Source: Meloidogyne chitwoodi (taxonomy: Eukaryota > Nematoda > Chromadorea > Rhabditida > Meloidogynidae). Taken from it: a DNA stretch of 64,000 nt. The stretch's first letter is position 1. Each line of letters begins with the position of its first letter. A program made the translations under genes and the position numbers. The notes beneath the pieces were generated by a model. The model was given only the letters and a program-made list of their open reading frames with translations, did no database searches and was not told the DNA's origin. Positions 32,484-44,578 of this stretch are shown here, piece by piece. The stretch covers positions 2,232,001 to 2,296,000 of the forward strand of contig JACZZP010000002.1 in NCBI GenBank assembly GCA_015183035.1, written 5' to 3'.

Positions 32484-33254
32484 ATGAAAAATAAAAAAAC
32501 AAACTTAAAAAATTTTTTCATATGTTTATTAATTATTAATTATATTTATTTAATTAATTCAAATCCAGCAAATGTCAAAAAGGAAAATGAGTAATTTCAA
32601 GTGTAGGGGGGACATTTTTATAATTTTTTTTCAAAGGAAAAAGAGTTTTACGTTGACGAACAGAACGAAGCCTAAAAGAAAATCTATTTATTTACCTAAA
32701 ATTAATTTAAGTGCAATAAACTTGGCAGGAATGATCAAATGTCAGATGTATGACAGTAGAAAATTTACTTTAATAGAATCATTATCAAAAATAAGTTGGG
32801 GCTGTTAGTACGTTTTTAATTTTTTAATAGAACAAAAAATATTTAAAAGATTTTAATAAAAAATTATAACTTATGAAAGAACACATTTATTATAAAAAAT
32901 GAATTTTTTTTAATTAATTTTTGTATTATAGTTGTGGATTTGGAAGTTGTGGTAGAACACCTAAAGATGATTATGATAGGTAAGAAAATTAAAAAAAATA
33001 TTTTAAAAATTAAATTAAAATAATTTAATATATTTATTTTTAAATAAAGTTGTTGTAAAATTCATGATGAATGTTATAACAATTATAATAAAAAATGGGC
33101 ATCACAGTGTGGATGGACATTTTTAGATAGATCACCTTATACAGAAAATTATTCTTATAAATGTAATAAAAATACAAATTATGAAAGTACTTGTTTATCT
33201 GAGGTTAATAAACCTTGTGAACAATTCCTTTGTGAATGCGATAAGTTTGTTTAA
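32484..33254 (+). CDS. Secreted phospholipase A2
   Basis: Four exons, 32484-32590, 32637-32807, 32932-32979 and 33050-33254, all GT-AG and in frame, giving 176 aa. The first exon is a signal peptide (FFICLLIINYIYLINS). After a short basic propeptide comes the mature domain: calcium loop WGCYCGFGSCG, active-site helix DSCCKIHDECY with the catalytic His-Asp pair, and the C-terminal helix EQFLCECDK with the second catalytic Asp. This is the complete catalytic set of secreted calcium-dependent PLA2, which releases fatty acid from the sn-2 position of phospholipids. A role in digestion or host interaction is possible but not shown. Confidence 0.85.
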
Positions 33255-33279
33255 AAATTTTAATTAAATTGGGGGCGCG

Positions 33280-33482
33280 GGGTACACCCCAGTTGACCGC
33301 AAGGCCGGTTTACCGCAGGGCTATAACTCTGTTTATAATTGTCATATAATAGAGATCTTAGTGTCATTCGACTCAGCTCGTCGAGCTGAGTCGAACCATC
33401 TTTGGGTCGAAAATTTTTGGTAAATGTAAAATAAGTTATAGCCCTGCGGTAAACCGGCCTTGCGGTCAACTGGCCTGCTCCC
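33280..33482. mobile_element. GC-rich fold-back MITE with 9-bp TSD
   Basis: Inverted arms of about 40 bp (AGTTGACCGCAAGGCCGGTT, then TACCGCAGGGCTATAACT) flanked by a perfect GGGGGCGCG (33271-33279, 33483-33491). The loop carries the palindrome GACTCAGCTCGTCGAGCTGA also seen elsewhere in the window. It lies just 3' of the phospholipase gene. Confidence 0.7.
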
Positions 33483-33491
33483 GGGGGCGCG

Positions 33492-34320
33492 CATCCTCCT
33501 GCATTACATTTGTTTTTTAATCATAACTTTTTTTAAAATTTAGATAAAAATATAAATTAAATTTTAAAAAATAAAGCTCAAAGTATAAATTTATTTTAAA
33601 TATTTGAGTTTATAAAATTTGGCAAAATATTTTAAATTTATGAAAAAAAGTAAGGTAGACAGTAAACTGAACATTTGACAAATAAATAAATTTAAATTAA
33701 AAATTTATATTTTTATTTTAATTTTTAAACACTTTTAAGAGCCTTAGGCGATTGCTGGTCTGCTCGGGTGAAAAATAAAAAAGTCAAAAAAATTACTCAT
33801 AGAAGAAACAGTGCGGAATTTTAATGAAAAAATGTCTAAAATAAATTAATTTGACAATTAATTAAAATTATATTTAGTCAAAAAATTAATAAAAATATAA
33901 TAAAATAATATTTACATTATATCTAATATTTATTAATTAATTTTTTAAATTTAATTATTTAAATATTTATTTATTTATGAGAAATATTTAAATTAAAATA
34001 CAACTATTTAATATGTAGGTATAAAAAAATGTTTTATAAAAATATTAAAAAAAATGTATTGACTTTTTATCCCAAAAATTGTGTAAAAAATTGTCAAATA
34101 AATGTGTATAAAAGAATGTTTACTTAAAAAAATAACATCTATTTTTTCTTGAAATTGATTGTATCCTTAACTACTCATTCTCACATCAAAACTCACCAAA
34201 ATTATCAAAATCATTTATTTATTTAAAAACATTCATCATTGCCTTCAACAGAAGAATTTGATTCAGTATAAAATAAATATAATTTATATTATTTTTATTT
34301 AATTTTAAAAATTAAATTTA
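33492..34320. other. Intergenic, start of a segmental duplication
   Basis: No gene. ATTACTCATAGAAGAAACAG (33793) recurs at 37930, and 34110-34230 resembles 38770-38890. These are the 5'-most traces of the duplication that contains the two mini-exon genes. Confidence 0.5.
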
Positions 34321-35267
34321 TTAAACAGTTACTTTGTTTGTACTGTCATCAGAACTATGTTCAACATTATCTCTCATTTCGCGTTGCCGCAACTAAATTT
34401 TTTTTGCAAAATAAATTTATAATACTATAGCAAAAAAATAAACTTAAAATATCCTGAACAATAAAAACAATTACACTTACAAACTAATCAAATTCAAGTT
34501 TATTTTCAAGTTGCAAAACTTAGTATAAAAGCCCCCATAAGTCACAAACCACAAAAGTGACAATTATTTATTTATTTATCTTCTCAAGTTTTATTTATAT
34601 ATAGGATATTACTTACATTGTTCATAACCAAATCATCAACCTCATCTAAAAAATTTAATAATTTTATTTATATTAAGAAAAAAATATTAAATTAATTCAC
34701 CAGGAAGTGCTGTAATTGATTCATCATCACTAAATTCATCAACCTGAATTTTCCAACATATTAAAATAATTATATTAATTAACTTGATTGTTCATAGCAT
34801 GTTCACCAAGCTCAATACCTAATAATTTTAGGTTTTAAGGTACAGATTAAATAAAAAATAATATTAAAGTACCGGCAATTGAGTTAGTGTCGCTACTAGG
34901 AAGTGATTGATTATCAACTGTTATTTATAAATTTTAATAAAAAAATATTAAATTATGCTACCAGGAAGTGATTGAATTGATTCATTATCATCAATATCAC
35001 CTACCTGAATTTTCCAAAATATTAAAATAATTATTATAATATACTTACATTGCTCAGAATATCACCAATCTCAACGCCTAAAAATTTAAAGTTTGAGGAC
35101 ACTGATTAAATAAAAAATAATATTATCATACCAGCGTTATTGTCATCCTCTTGTAAAACAATAGGTCTACTACAACAAACACCACAATTAATATTTTTTA
35201 TAATAATTGCAAATAAAAGAAAAATTAAAATAATAAAATATAAATATTTAGAGAAGAATTTAACCAT
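34321..35267 (-). CDS. Secreted mini-exon protein A (signal peptide, CC motif, acidic repeats)
   Basis: ATG at 35267. The first exon encodes a signal peptide and a cysteine cluster (MVKFFSKYLYFIILIFLLFA ... CGVCCSRP), donor GTATGA. It is followed by at least six exons of only about 30-50 bp coding for alternating modules: VEIGDILSN, VGDIDDNESIQSLPG, VDNQSLPSSDTNSIAG, IELGEHAMNN, VDEFSDDESITALPG and EVDDLVMNN. The last exon (RQREMRDNVEHSSDDSTNKV) ends TAA at 34321. The D-E-S-hydrophobic-LPG module is repeated across exons. The layout resembles micro-exon secreted genes of parasites; a secreted effector role is inference. A paralogue lies at 39000-39795. Confidence 0.6.
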
Positions 35268-35676
35268 TTTATCAACAAAAATAAATTTAAAAAATATCTA
35301 ATTAATTTTTGAAAAATAATTTTAAAACATTTAAATTGAATTTTTTACTTATAAAAATTATTTTAAAAAATTAGGAAATATTAAATAATATTTTAATTTA
35401 AATTGTTAAATTAAAATATTTTAGTGAGAATTTGTAACGTAAATTTTAATTAAAAAAATTAATTTTTAATTTATTGGTTAATTAAATTAATAAATAATTA
35501 AACCTAGTGCCTTTGCCTTTTTTTATTAAAATGAATTATCCCTTTAAAAGGACAAGTATATCTAATTTAATTTAATTTATCTCTAATTCCACGTTATTAA
35601 TTTTATTTTATAAATTGATTAAAATTGGATTGATTTTTAAAAAATTAAAATTTAAAAAATTTTAACTAATTAAGTA

Positions 35677-37253
35677 CACTGCTCCACAAAATTATACGTC
35701 CACCCACATTTTTAAAAATTTTTTAAGTATTAATGGACTGCTAAGCCTAAAAATTTTTTTACAGGCTAATAAATAAGTAACTGTCATAATGTATATAAAA
35801 TTTACAAGTTTTTTTACTTTTTAAATTTTTTAAAGGAAAATTTCATTTTTTGACCTCCACAAAATTATACGTCCACTTTACATTTTAATTAATTTTTTTA
35901 TTCTTTTTAGTTTAGAAATTTTTTTTTAATAATGCCACGCGGTCTTCCACTTTCTGATCTCGAAAAAGGCCAAATAATTGCTTATAATGAATCTGGGCAC
36001 TCAAATCGCTGGATCGCAAATAGACTAGGCAGGAGTCATGATGTTATTAATTCTTTTGTCTCAAATCCCGCCAAATATGGGTCTAAAACTAGTTCTGGAC
36101 GTCCTCAAATACTTAGCCCACGAGATAAACGCAGAATCCTTGCGCTAGCCTCAAATTCGATGATATCATGCAATAAAATTAAGCAAGAACTAGAGCTTAA
36201 TGCATCTAGTGAGACCATTCGGAGGGCAATTCATGCAAGTAATGCAATCAAAAGAGCAAAACTTATAAGTGCGCCACGCTTAACAGATCGCCACCGAACT
36301 CAAAGGCTTGAATTTGCTAGAAAAAATATGCAAACTAACTTTAATTTTGTAGGATTTTTTAATATTTTTATGGAAAAAATTTTATTATTAGGTAATTTGG
36401 TCTGATGAGAAGAAATGGAATTTAGATGGCCCAGATGGGTTTAATACATACTGGCATGATATTAGAAAGGTTATATTAAGTATTAGTTTACCCCTAATAT
36501 AATAGTTTTTAGGAAGTAAGATATTTTTCAAAGCGTAATTTTGGGGGTGCATCTTTAATGTCTTGGGCTGCGTTTTCTTCACAGGGAAAGTTACAGATGG
36601 GGTTTCCAAGTTCAAGAATGAATTCGGATGAGTACCAGGAGTTGTTGGAGGCTTGTTTAATACCATTTCTTGAGGAGCATGATAACCTTACACTGCGGTT
36701 CCAGCAGGATAATGCACCGATACATAATTCTGCCAGTACGCGCTCTTGGTTTAATGAGAGAAATATCCCTGTTCTTGACTGGCCGGCCTGTTCACCTGAT
36801 ATTAATGTGATAGAGAATGTGTGGGGATTGCTTGCACGTAGGGTTTATGCAGATAATAGACAATTTTCCAATGTTAAGGAGCTTAAAAGTGAAATTTTGA
36901 AATGTTGGGATGAAATTGATATGAATTATTTGACAAAGTTAATTGATTCTATTCCAAATCGCTTATTCCAAGTTATTAATCGTAATGGGGGTTCAACTGA
37001 CTATTAGCTTTATTTTTTGTATTTTTAACTCTGGTAGAATAAAGTTTTTTTAAGTGGACGTATAATTTTGTGGAGGTCAAAAAATGAAATTTTCCTTTAA
37101 AAAATTTAAAAAGTAAAAAAACTTGTAAATTTTATATACATTATGACAGTTACTTATTTATTAGCCTGTAAAAAAATTTTTAGGCTTAGCAGTCCATTAA
37201 TACTTAAAAAATTTTTAAAAATGTGGGTGGACGTATAATTTTGTGGAGCAGTG
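35677..37253 (+). mobile_element. Intact Tc1-like transposon, 1,577 bp
   Basis: TA target at 35675-35676 and 37254-37255. Inverted repeats of 202 bp (35677-35878, 37052-37253), each holding two direct copies of CTCCACAAAATTATACGTCC (terminal and inner, IR/DR layout as in Tc3 or Sleeping Beauty types). Inside is a complete transposase gene. The duplicated locus at about 40230 lacks the element, giving an approximate empty site. Confidence 0.9.
35932..37007 (+). CDS. Tc1-family DD34E transposase
   Basis: Three exons, 35932-36348, 36392-36469 and 36513-37010 (ORF to 37007 plus stop), with two 43-bp GT-AG introns. Joined in frame they give about 329 aa, the usual size. Residues 1-120 form paired helix-turn-helix DNA-binding domains ([34 protein letters not shown] linker). 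The catalytic triad is complete: first D in VIWSDEKKW, second D in RFQQDNAP, then exactly 34 residues to the E in [11 protein letters not shown]. No stop or frameshift, so it may still be active by cut-and-paste. Single long frames across either intron (e.g. to 36405) are read-through. Confidence 0.9.
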
Positions 37254-37259
37254 TATATA

Positions 37260-38116
37260 TTTTAGAAGTTGAAGTTGTTAACTTAAAAAATTTGCTTAAA
37301 AAATTTAAATTAAAAATCACAAAAAAATTTAAAAAACCGCCACAAAGCGACTAAGGACCAGTGCTCATAAAATTCCAGTTCGGGAACTGAAACCACGGAA
37401 CTACCATATTAAGGAACTGCTTTTTAACTGGAACGGCTGACGGCTGGAACTTTCCAAAACTAGTTCCTAAGGTAAACTAGTTCCTCATAAATAAAAAGTG
37501 TACATTTTATTGGCAAATAGCTACTTAGTACATAAAAGAAATACCTTAATAATTTATTTTAAATTAAAAAATATATTTATTTTTTATTTAATCATTTTTA
37601 GTTATTTATTTAATTATTATTACAAAAATATATTTTTTATTTTATTTTGTTAATTTTCTGTTAAATATTCTACACAAACATAAATTCTTTAAAATCATCT
37701 GATCAGCTAAAAAGTAATTTATTCAATTAAAATTAAAGAAAAATAAATAAATAAAAATTAAATTATTCACATTTTTATTAAATAAATTCTTTTACTAATA
37801 ATAAATAAAAAGGAATGCTTCTAATAAATTAAAAATATAAAAGCACTGTTGTGCATTATCCAAATAATTCAATTTAAATTTAAAAAAAATCCATTTTTAT
37901 TATAATTAAAAAAATAAAAAATTAAAAGAATTACTCATAGAAGAAGCAGTGCATAATTTGTACGAAAAAATATAATCCGTGTAGACCTTTAGTTCTTAAG
38001 GCAAAAATCAAAAACAGTCACTTCTTAAGTGCAGAATTGAGAATTTAAAAAATTATTACTAAAATTTTTAATTTTTTAAAATAATTTATTTCTTCAAATA
38101 TATGTATATGTGTAAT
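37260..38116. repeat. Intergenic with repeats; part of segmental duplication
   Basis: 37325-37500 (GCCACAAAGCGACTAAGGAC and onward, with degenerate GTTCC units) is matched at 40320-40490. 37605-37860 (CTACACAAACATAAATTCTT, GATCAGCTAAAAAGTAATTT) is matched at 47860-48110 and inverted at 59090-59240 and 59300-59400. No gene. Confidence 0.6.
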
Positions 38117-38124
38117 GTTTTTCG

Positions 38125-38759
38125 GGTACTTTTCCGTTATCCCTACGCACTTTTGAGGACTTGTTTTTGCGGACAATTATAATTGTCTTTCCATCATCCC
38201 CTTTTCCCTCAATATGCCGTTGACAGCCAATCAATCAATTATATTTGGTGTATAATATATGTATATGAAAATAAGAATAAATTAGTCTATCATTTTTTAT
38301 TTTTTTAGTCTATTTTTAATGAAAATTTGGGATTTGCCAACAACTGAAAAAGATGAAAAAGATGCCATCGAATTCTCTTACAAGATCGTGGTCTTCTATA
38401 CAAAACTAGAGTTTGTCGCGATGGAAGTTATTTTTCCAACGAAAACATCGTTTGGGTAAAACTTAGTAGACCCCGAAACTGGATGTAATACTCAAAAGGT
38501 GGAAAGGATGTGGGGCAGTGCGAAATGGCTAATAAGAACATGGGGGGACAACAGAACGTCATCACTTGGACAGTTATTTTGCAGAATTTATGTGGAGGAA
38601 AATGATTGGGAGACGTTTTTGAAGAATTTATGATTGCTTGGGGAAAATATTGGCCATTGGATTGATTTTTTCTTTTATATATATTTTTCTTTTAAAAAAT
38701 AAATTTTGTCCGCAAAAAAAAAGTCCCCAAAAGTGCGTAGGGATAACGGAAAAGTACCG
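38125..38759. mobile_element. Merlin-like element with a transposase remnant
   Basis: GGTACTTTTCCGTTATCCCT and onward to GCACTTTTG are inverted at the right end (GCGTAGGGATAACGGAAAAG, then TACC). The inside at 38320-38660 keeps a decayed frame starting KIWDLPTTEKDEKDAIEF, which resembles the N-terminus of ISXO2-like (Merlin) transposases of nematodes, then breaks up. The target duplication is degenerate. Confidence 0.6.
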
Positions 38760-38999
38760 TTTTTCATATAATAAAATGTTTAGTTAAAGAAAAAATATAT
38801 CAAATATATCAATTTTTTTATTTTCTTGAAGTTGTCTGAATCTTCTCAATCACTCATTCCCTCATCAAACACATCATTTGTAAATAATATTTAGTATTTA
38901 GTCAGTTAAACAGCCGCTTTTACAAGAATTTGTTGATTCAGAAAGAGAATCATAAAATTAATTTAATTATTTTAAATATTTTTATTTAATTTTAAAAAT

Positions 39000-39795
39000 T
39001 ATATTCAAATTTATTTAGACTTACTACTTGATTTAAATGATTATTTTCATCACTTTCATCATCTAAAAATATTAAAAAGAAAATAAAAAAATTTTTTACC
39101 GTCATCTGAACTGTCCTGAACATTAAGACGTATTAGCTGAATTTTTTAAAATTATAAAATAATAAATAATTTAATTTATTACTCCATTGTTTAGATCGTC
39201 ATTTGAAAATTCAAGATGATCTAAAAATTTAATTACTTTAAATTATTTTACAAAAATTAAATTATTACCAAGTGATGTAATTGATGCATTATCATCAACT
39301 AAATTATTTTTATAAAAATTAAAAAAAATTATTAAATTATTTTACCAGGAACATGATTCATTGGGTAGTTATTGAGCTGAATTTTTAACAAAATAAAGTA
39401 ATAATAATATAATATGACTTACATAATTTAATATCTCTTCATTTAATATATTATCTAAAAAATTAATATAATCATTTAAATTATTTATTAATATTAAAAA
39501 AAATTATACTTTCAGAATTATTTGATTCATTATCATCAACCTTAATTTTAGAATATATATTTAAATTAAAATAATTGAAATAATAAAATCTTACATTGTT
39601 CATAAAAGTTTCACCTAACCCAATACCTAAAAATTATAAATTTGAGAACTCTAATTAAATAAAAAAATAATTTATCGTACCAACGTTAATCTCATCCTTT
39701 GGTCTACTACAACAAGCACCACAATTAACAGTTTTTAAAATAAATTCAAATAAAATAAAAATTAAATATAAATATTTAGAGAAGAATTTAACCAT
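39000..39795 (-). CDS. Secreted mini-exon protein B (paralogue of A)
   Basis: ATG at 39795. Signal peptide and cysteine exon nearly as in A (MVKFFSKYLYLIFILFEFIL ... CGACCSRP), then tiny exons: IGLGETFMNN, VDDNESNNSES, NILNEEILNY, LNNYPMNHVPG, VDDNASITSLG, HLEFSNDDLNNG and a tail DDESDENNHLNQVV. Exon number and module order differ from A although the first exons are almost the same, so the variable part evolves by gain, loss or change of mini-exons. The 3' end is approximate. Confidence 0.55.
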
Positions 39796-40710
39796 TTTAC
39801 TAACAAAAATAAATTTAAAAAATATCTAGATAATTAATTTTTGAAAAATAATTTTAAAACATTTAAATTGAATTTTTTAATTATTAAAATTATTTTAAAA
39901 AATAATAAAAAATTTAGGAAATATTAAATAATATTTTAGGTAATTTAAATTATTAAATATTTTAAAATAATTTAGTGGTAATTTTCAAAATAAATTTTAA
40001 TAAAAAAATTTAATTTTTTTAATTTATTGGATAATTAAATTAATAAATAATTAAATTAAATCAATGTGCCTTTGTCTTTTTTTTAAATTAAAATGAATTA
40101 ACCTCTTTAACAGGACAATTATATCTAATTTAATTTAATTTATCTCTAATTCCACGTTATTAATTTTATTTTATAAATTGATTAAAAAATGGAAATGATT
40201 AAAAAAAATTAAAATTAAAAAAAGTTTAACATTAAATAATATATAAATATATATTTTATTCAATTTGAAGTTGTTAAATTAAAAAATTAAAATTAAAAAT
40301 CACCAAAAAATTTAAAAAGACGCCACAAAGCGACTAAGAACAAGTGATCAGAAAATTCCAATTCAGAAACTGAAACCACGGAACTACCAAACTTCTGGAA
40401 TTTTTAACTGGAATGGCTGACGGCTGGAACTTTCCAAAATTAGTTTTTAAGACAAACTAGTTCCTCATAAATAAAAAGTGTACATATTATTGGCAAATAC
40501 AATGTTTAAAAAATAATACACTCTTATTATTGTAATTTATTTGAGGAAATGGTGGGAAAAACTTTTTTAACTAGTCTAGTAATTTTTGTATATGAGAGAA
40601 TAAATTATTTATTATAATGTAGAATTAATTAAAAAATTAAATTAAAATTCAAATTATTTCAAATATTTATAAATTTCTTAATTATTTTCTTCTTCATATT
40701 AATTTTTTAA

Positions 40711-43700
40711 TTATTTTTTTTTTTCAAATAATTTTCGTACAATTGCCAATTTTTCAGTTGAATTTATAATTAATGGATTAGTATTTAATTCACAAAGTAG
40801 CCTATCTCTTTGATCACCCCAACCCCCAAAAGGTTGTGGAGGTTCTCTCATTTGATTTTCAAATTTAGTTAAAATAAATTGATCAGGAAAAAACGACGAA
40901 TTATTTTCGGCAATTATTTTTCTAAAAATTTTAACATTTCTCTTTTTGGCAAAAATGTCCGCAAATTTTTTTTAAATAATTAATTAAAAATTTAACACAT
41001 AAAATCAAATATTTTCCAAAAAAAAATTATATGTAGATATATATATTGCTGGAATACTAAAATAACAATTATATATTATTTTCCAAATAAAATAATTTAT
41101 TTAAAAAAATTTTAGGATAAAATTGCGGACATTTATTGACAAAACGGTTAAGTCCAAAAAAAATTTAAATTTTCATTAATTTATTTTTTATTACTTTTAA
41201 ATTAAATTTTAATTTTAGTTACTTAATTGGTTTGAGTCCTATATTTTTTAACTTTTTCAATAATTTTTAAAAAGTAATACAGATATAGTTTATTTGAAAG
41301 AATTCATTGAGCTGAGTTGAATAAGACTTAAATCACAGAATTTAGTTGCCTTTGAACAAAGTTATGAACGATTAAAAGGCTCCCGGAAAATCGGTCAGTG
41401 GAAAATGCGACAGTGGAAAATCGGTCAGTTAAGAAACAGTAAATAAAAGCACTAAAATACATGTAAAACACAAAAAACATATGTAAACACAAAAACAAAT
41501 AAAATAAAAAACACATGTAAAACACAAAAACAAATAAAACATAAAAAAAAAACAAATAAAACACATGTAAAACACAATACACTAAAAACAAAAATTTTAA
41601 TGTATTTAGTGTTTTACATGTATTTTAGTGATTTTATTTACTGTTTCTTCACTGACCGATTTTCCACTGACCGATATTCCTAGTACGGATTAAAACCTAA
41701 AACTAAGGAGCAGCCTCGGTAATAAGTTATATATAATCGTTAATAAACTTGCTCATTGAAAAACAAATTCGTTGATTTTGGTCATATTAGACTCATCCTA
41801 CGAGCTCTTTCAAACAAGCTATCATATGTACATTTCTAAAAAAATTATTTTAAAAAAATTAAAAATATAGGACTTAAAAAAGTACCAAATTTTAATTAAA
41901 AATACAAAAATCTAAACTGCTTATAATTCTAAAATTTTTAAATAAAAAAAATATTTACAATGCAATTTTAATTGTATTATTAGCTTCATCATCACAATTA
42001 TTGTTGTGAATACCACAATCACCAATATGTATTACACGTGGAGATTTTGTATAAATTACTTTTAATTTATTAGGAAGACATTTAATATTTAATTTCATTA
42101 ATGTCCAATCCCAATTATAATCATCATAATTACAGAAAAACTAAAAAAAAAATTAAAAAAAACTATTTTTTAGTTTTTAAAAATTTAAATAAGGCAAGTT
42201 CTAAAAATTCTGAGTCTTAAATTTTTTTTTAAATTTTTATTTGAAAAAATTTGATATAAAATTCATAATCATTGTTGTCGTAAACACGCAAATACTGTAC
42301 TAAGTTTCATTAGAAAATAATTTTTTTGGACTTTTTAAATTTTTCCAGGTAATTTCAGTTCCGGAACTGGAATGGAACTCTCCCATAACCAGTGATGCAA
42401 AAGCGAGTTCCATTTCCGGATCTGGAACTATGGAACTACCAAATATCTGGAACTGGTTCGGAACTGGACTGGTTGATTATTGGAACTGGAACTAGTTCCG
42501 GAACTAGAACTGGCCCGGAACTAGTTCCTCACCCTACAATAGTTCCGGAACTGGATCTGGAACTATGAAAATTAAAAATGCAGTTCCGGAACTGGAACTA
42601 GTTCCGTGGAAATTTTGGAACTTTTGCATCACTGCCCATAACTGGTTCCAAAATAATTTAGTTAAATTAATTTTTCCGAAAACACATAATAAATTTCTTT
42701 AAATATATTTTATAAATATTTTTAATTATTTTTATATAACTACATACATTTGAGCAATTTTTGCTTCTAATATTTTCCCACAATCTTTTTCCAAATGCTA
42801 GGCCCCAATTAAATTTGCTACTAAACCAAAATTCTGCTCCAAGTTTATTTAAATTGTATTTATATTGATTAAAATTTGTTGGATATAAACCAAGACATAA
42901 AAGTTCAAAATCGGGGTAAACTCTAAAAATGAAAATTTAGTAATTAAAAACGTGCTAGGAAAATCGGTCAGTGGAAAATGCGTCAGTGAAGAAACAGTAC
43001 ATAAAATCAATAAAATAAATGTAAAACATAAATAAAACACAAAAAACAAATAAAACATAAAAACAAATAAAACACAAAAACACATGTAAAACACAAAAAC
43101 AAATAAAACACAAAAAAACAAATAAAACACAAAAACACATGTAAAACACAAAAACAAATAAAACACAAAAAAACAAATAAAACACAAAAACAAATAAAAC
43201 ACAAAAAAACAAATAAAACACAAAAACAAATAAAACACAAATAAAACACATGTAAAACACAATACACTAAAAACAAAAAATTTTAATATATTTTTGTGTT
43301 TTACATGTATTTTAGTGATTTTATGCACTGTTTCTTCGCTGACCGATTTTCCACTGACCGATTTTCCGGGAGCCATTAAAAAATAAAATTACTCTTTTCT
43401 TTTCCATAAGATTAAGTGTATAAATAAAGTCGGGGGTAACATAATGATCTTCTTCCAATAAAATAAGCAATTTATCTTCTAGTCCATATTCAGGAAAAAT
43501 TGAATCAAAAAGAAAATTCTAAAAAAATAAAAAAAAATTTTTGAGAGCCTAAATGACATTAAAATATTTAAATAATATTCTGGGACTCAAATTTTGTTTT
43601 GGATTTTAAAATAAATTTTTATGCAAAATTATGCTTTCAGAATCCAAAAATCAATTTATATATTAGAGTTACCCGGAATTTCGGGTTTATCTGGTTCGGG

Positions 43701-44578
43701 TCACGGCTGGTATTTCAAAAACCTGGAACCGGCGATTTTTTCAAAATTTCTAGCACTTACTTTCCACCACCAATGATGTTTTATTTGCGTTAATTTTGGA
43801 TTTCTATAATTTCCATTAACATCAGGAAATTTAGAACCAATACAATTTATCTTTTCTTTTTCTCTTAAATTTTAGAATAATTTTAAAATTAAAAAATAAT
43901 TTTTAAAAATACTTTTCTTTATTTAAAGAACCTAAACAATCATTCTGACCTTCGCCAGGAAATATATTTGGAAATATTTGAAAATTATATGGACAGAACA
44001 ATTGAATTACCTTTAAAAATAATTATTTGAAAAATTGGACAAAATGTCCAAAGAAGGAAAATTTTCACTTTGACAAATTAATAATTAAATTTAAAAAATA
44101 AAAAACCCTGCAAAATTTGATTGAATGAATTAAAGCATTAATAGGCAAAGAAATCATATCATGAGAGAAAACCAAAAGTATATCTTCAATTCCCTTTGCT
44201 TTAGATAAACTTGTAATTAAATATTTGAGGTAGTCTATACGGTTGTGTACCTTAAAAAAATTATTTATTTATTTTTTTAATTAAAAAATAAATATAATTG
44301 TGAATTAAAATATGAATAAATAATTATAAAATATAAAAACCTGTACAACAACTACATAATTTATATTAATTGAATTTAAATTACCAAAACTAGCAATGTT
44401 AAGTACCTCAGGATTTTCATTTAAAAACTAAATTTTTCTTAAAAAAAAAAGAATTTTATTTATGAGAATAACTTGAATATATTCTAAAATTTTATTTTGA
44501 TTCTCAAAAGGTAGTTTATTTAAAATATCATCGGCATTTTTAATTTCAGAGTTGTTTGATAAATGCAATTTATTTTTC
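40711..44578 (-). CDS. gly-20: GlcNAc-transferase II (MGAT2 / gly-20-like), N-terminus not found
   Basis: Minus-strand exons from about 44578 to the stop at 40711. Diagnostic blocks in order: YVVVVQ-VHNRIDYLKYLIT, ILLVFSHDMISLPINALIHS, then VIQLFCPYNFQIFPNIFPGE, KLTQIKHHWWWKV, LLILLEEDHYVTPDFIYTL (metal/sugar-nucleotide site), YDDYNWDWTLMKL and RVIHIGDCGIHNN. These are the conserved regions of the Golgi enzyme that adds GlcNAc to the alpha-1,6-mannose arm of N-glycans. The last exon (LLCELNTNPLIINS, ending FEKKK) is less conserved. A first exon with the Golgi anchor is not visible; it may lie beyond 44578. Introns host three MITEs (41378-41687, 42390-42634, 42951-43374). All conserved exons are open. 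Confidence 0.8.
41378..41687. mobile_element. MITE with CGGTCAGTGGAAAA ends, copy 1
   Basis: 8-bp duplication GATTAAAA (41370-41377, 41688-41695). Arms AAAATCGGTCAGTGGAAAAT inverted at the right. The inside is AAAACACAAAAACAAAT-type tandem repeat. Low-complexity F/Y/C-rich frames on the minus strand are artefacts of it. Confidence 0.7.
42390..42634. mobile_element. hAT-like MITE of the GTTCCGGAAC family, copy 2
   Basis: CAGTGATGCAAAAGCGAGTT to GGAACTTTTGCATCACTG, with a perfect 8-bp TSD CCCATAAC (42382-42389, 42635-42642). It lies in a gly-20-like intron. Confidence 0.8.
42951..43374. mobile_element. MITE with CGGTCAGTGGAAAA ends, copy 2
   Basis: 8-bp duplication ATTAAAAA (42943-42950, 43375-43382). 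Ends as in 41378-41687 but swapped: CGTGCTAGG left, CCGGGAGCC right. The inner AAAACACAAAAACAAATAAA array is longer. Confidence 0.7.

Noticed and set aside
41420..41580. CRISPR-like array
   Set aside because: Spacing is not regular and there are no unique spacers; simple tandem repeat in a eukaryotic MITE.
42849..43376. Three overlapping F/Y/C/V-rich frames on the minus strand (and 41328-41591)
   Set aside because: They translate the AAAACACAAAAACAAAT tandem array inside MITEs.
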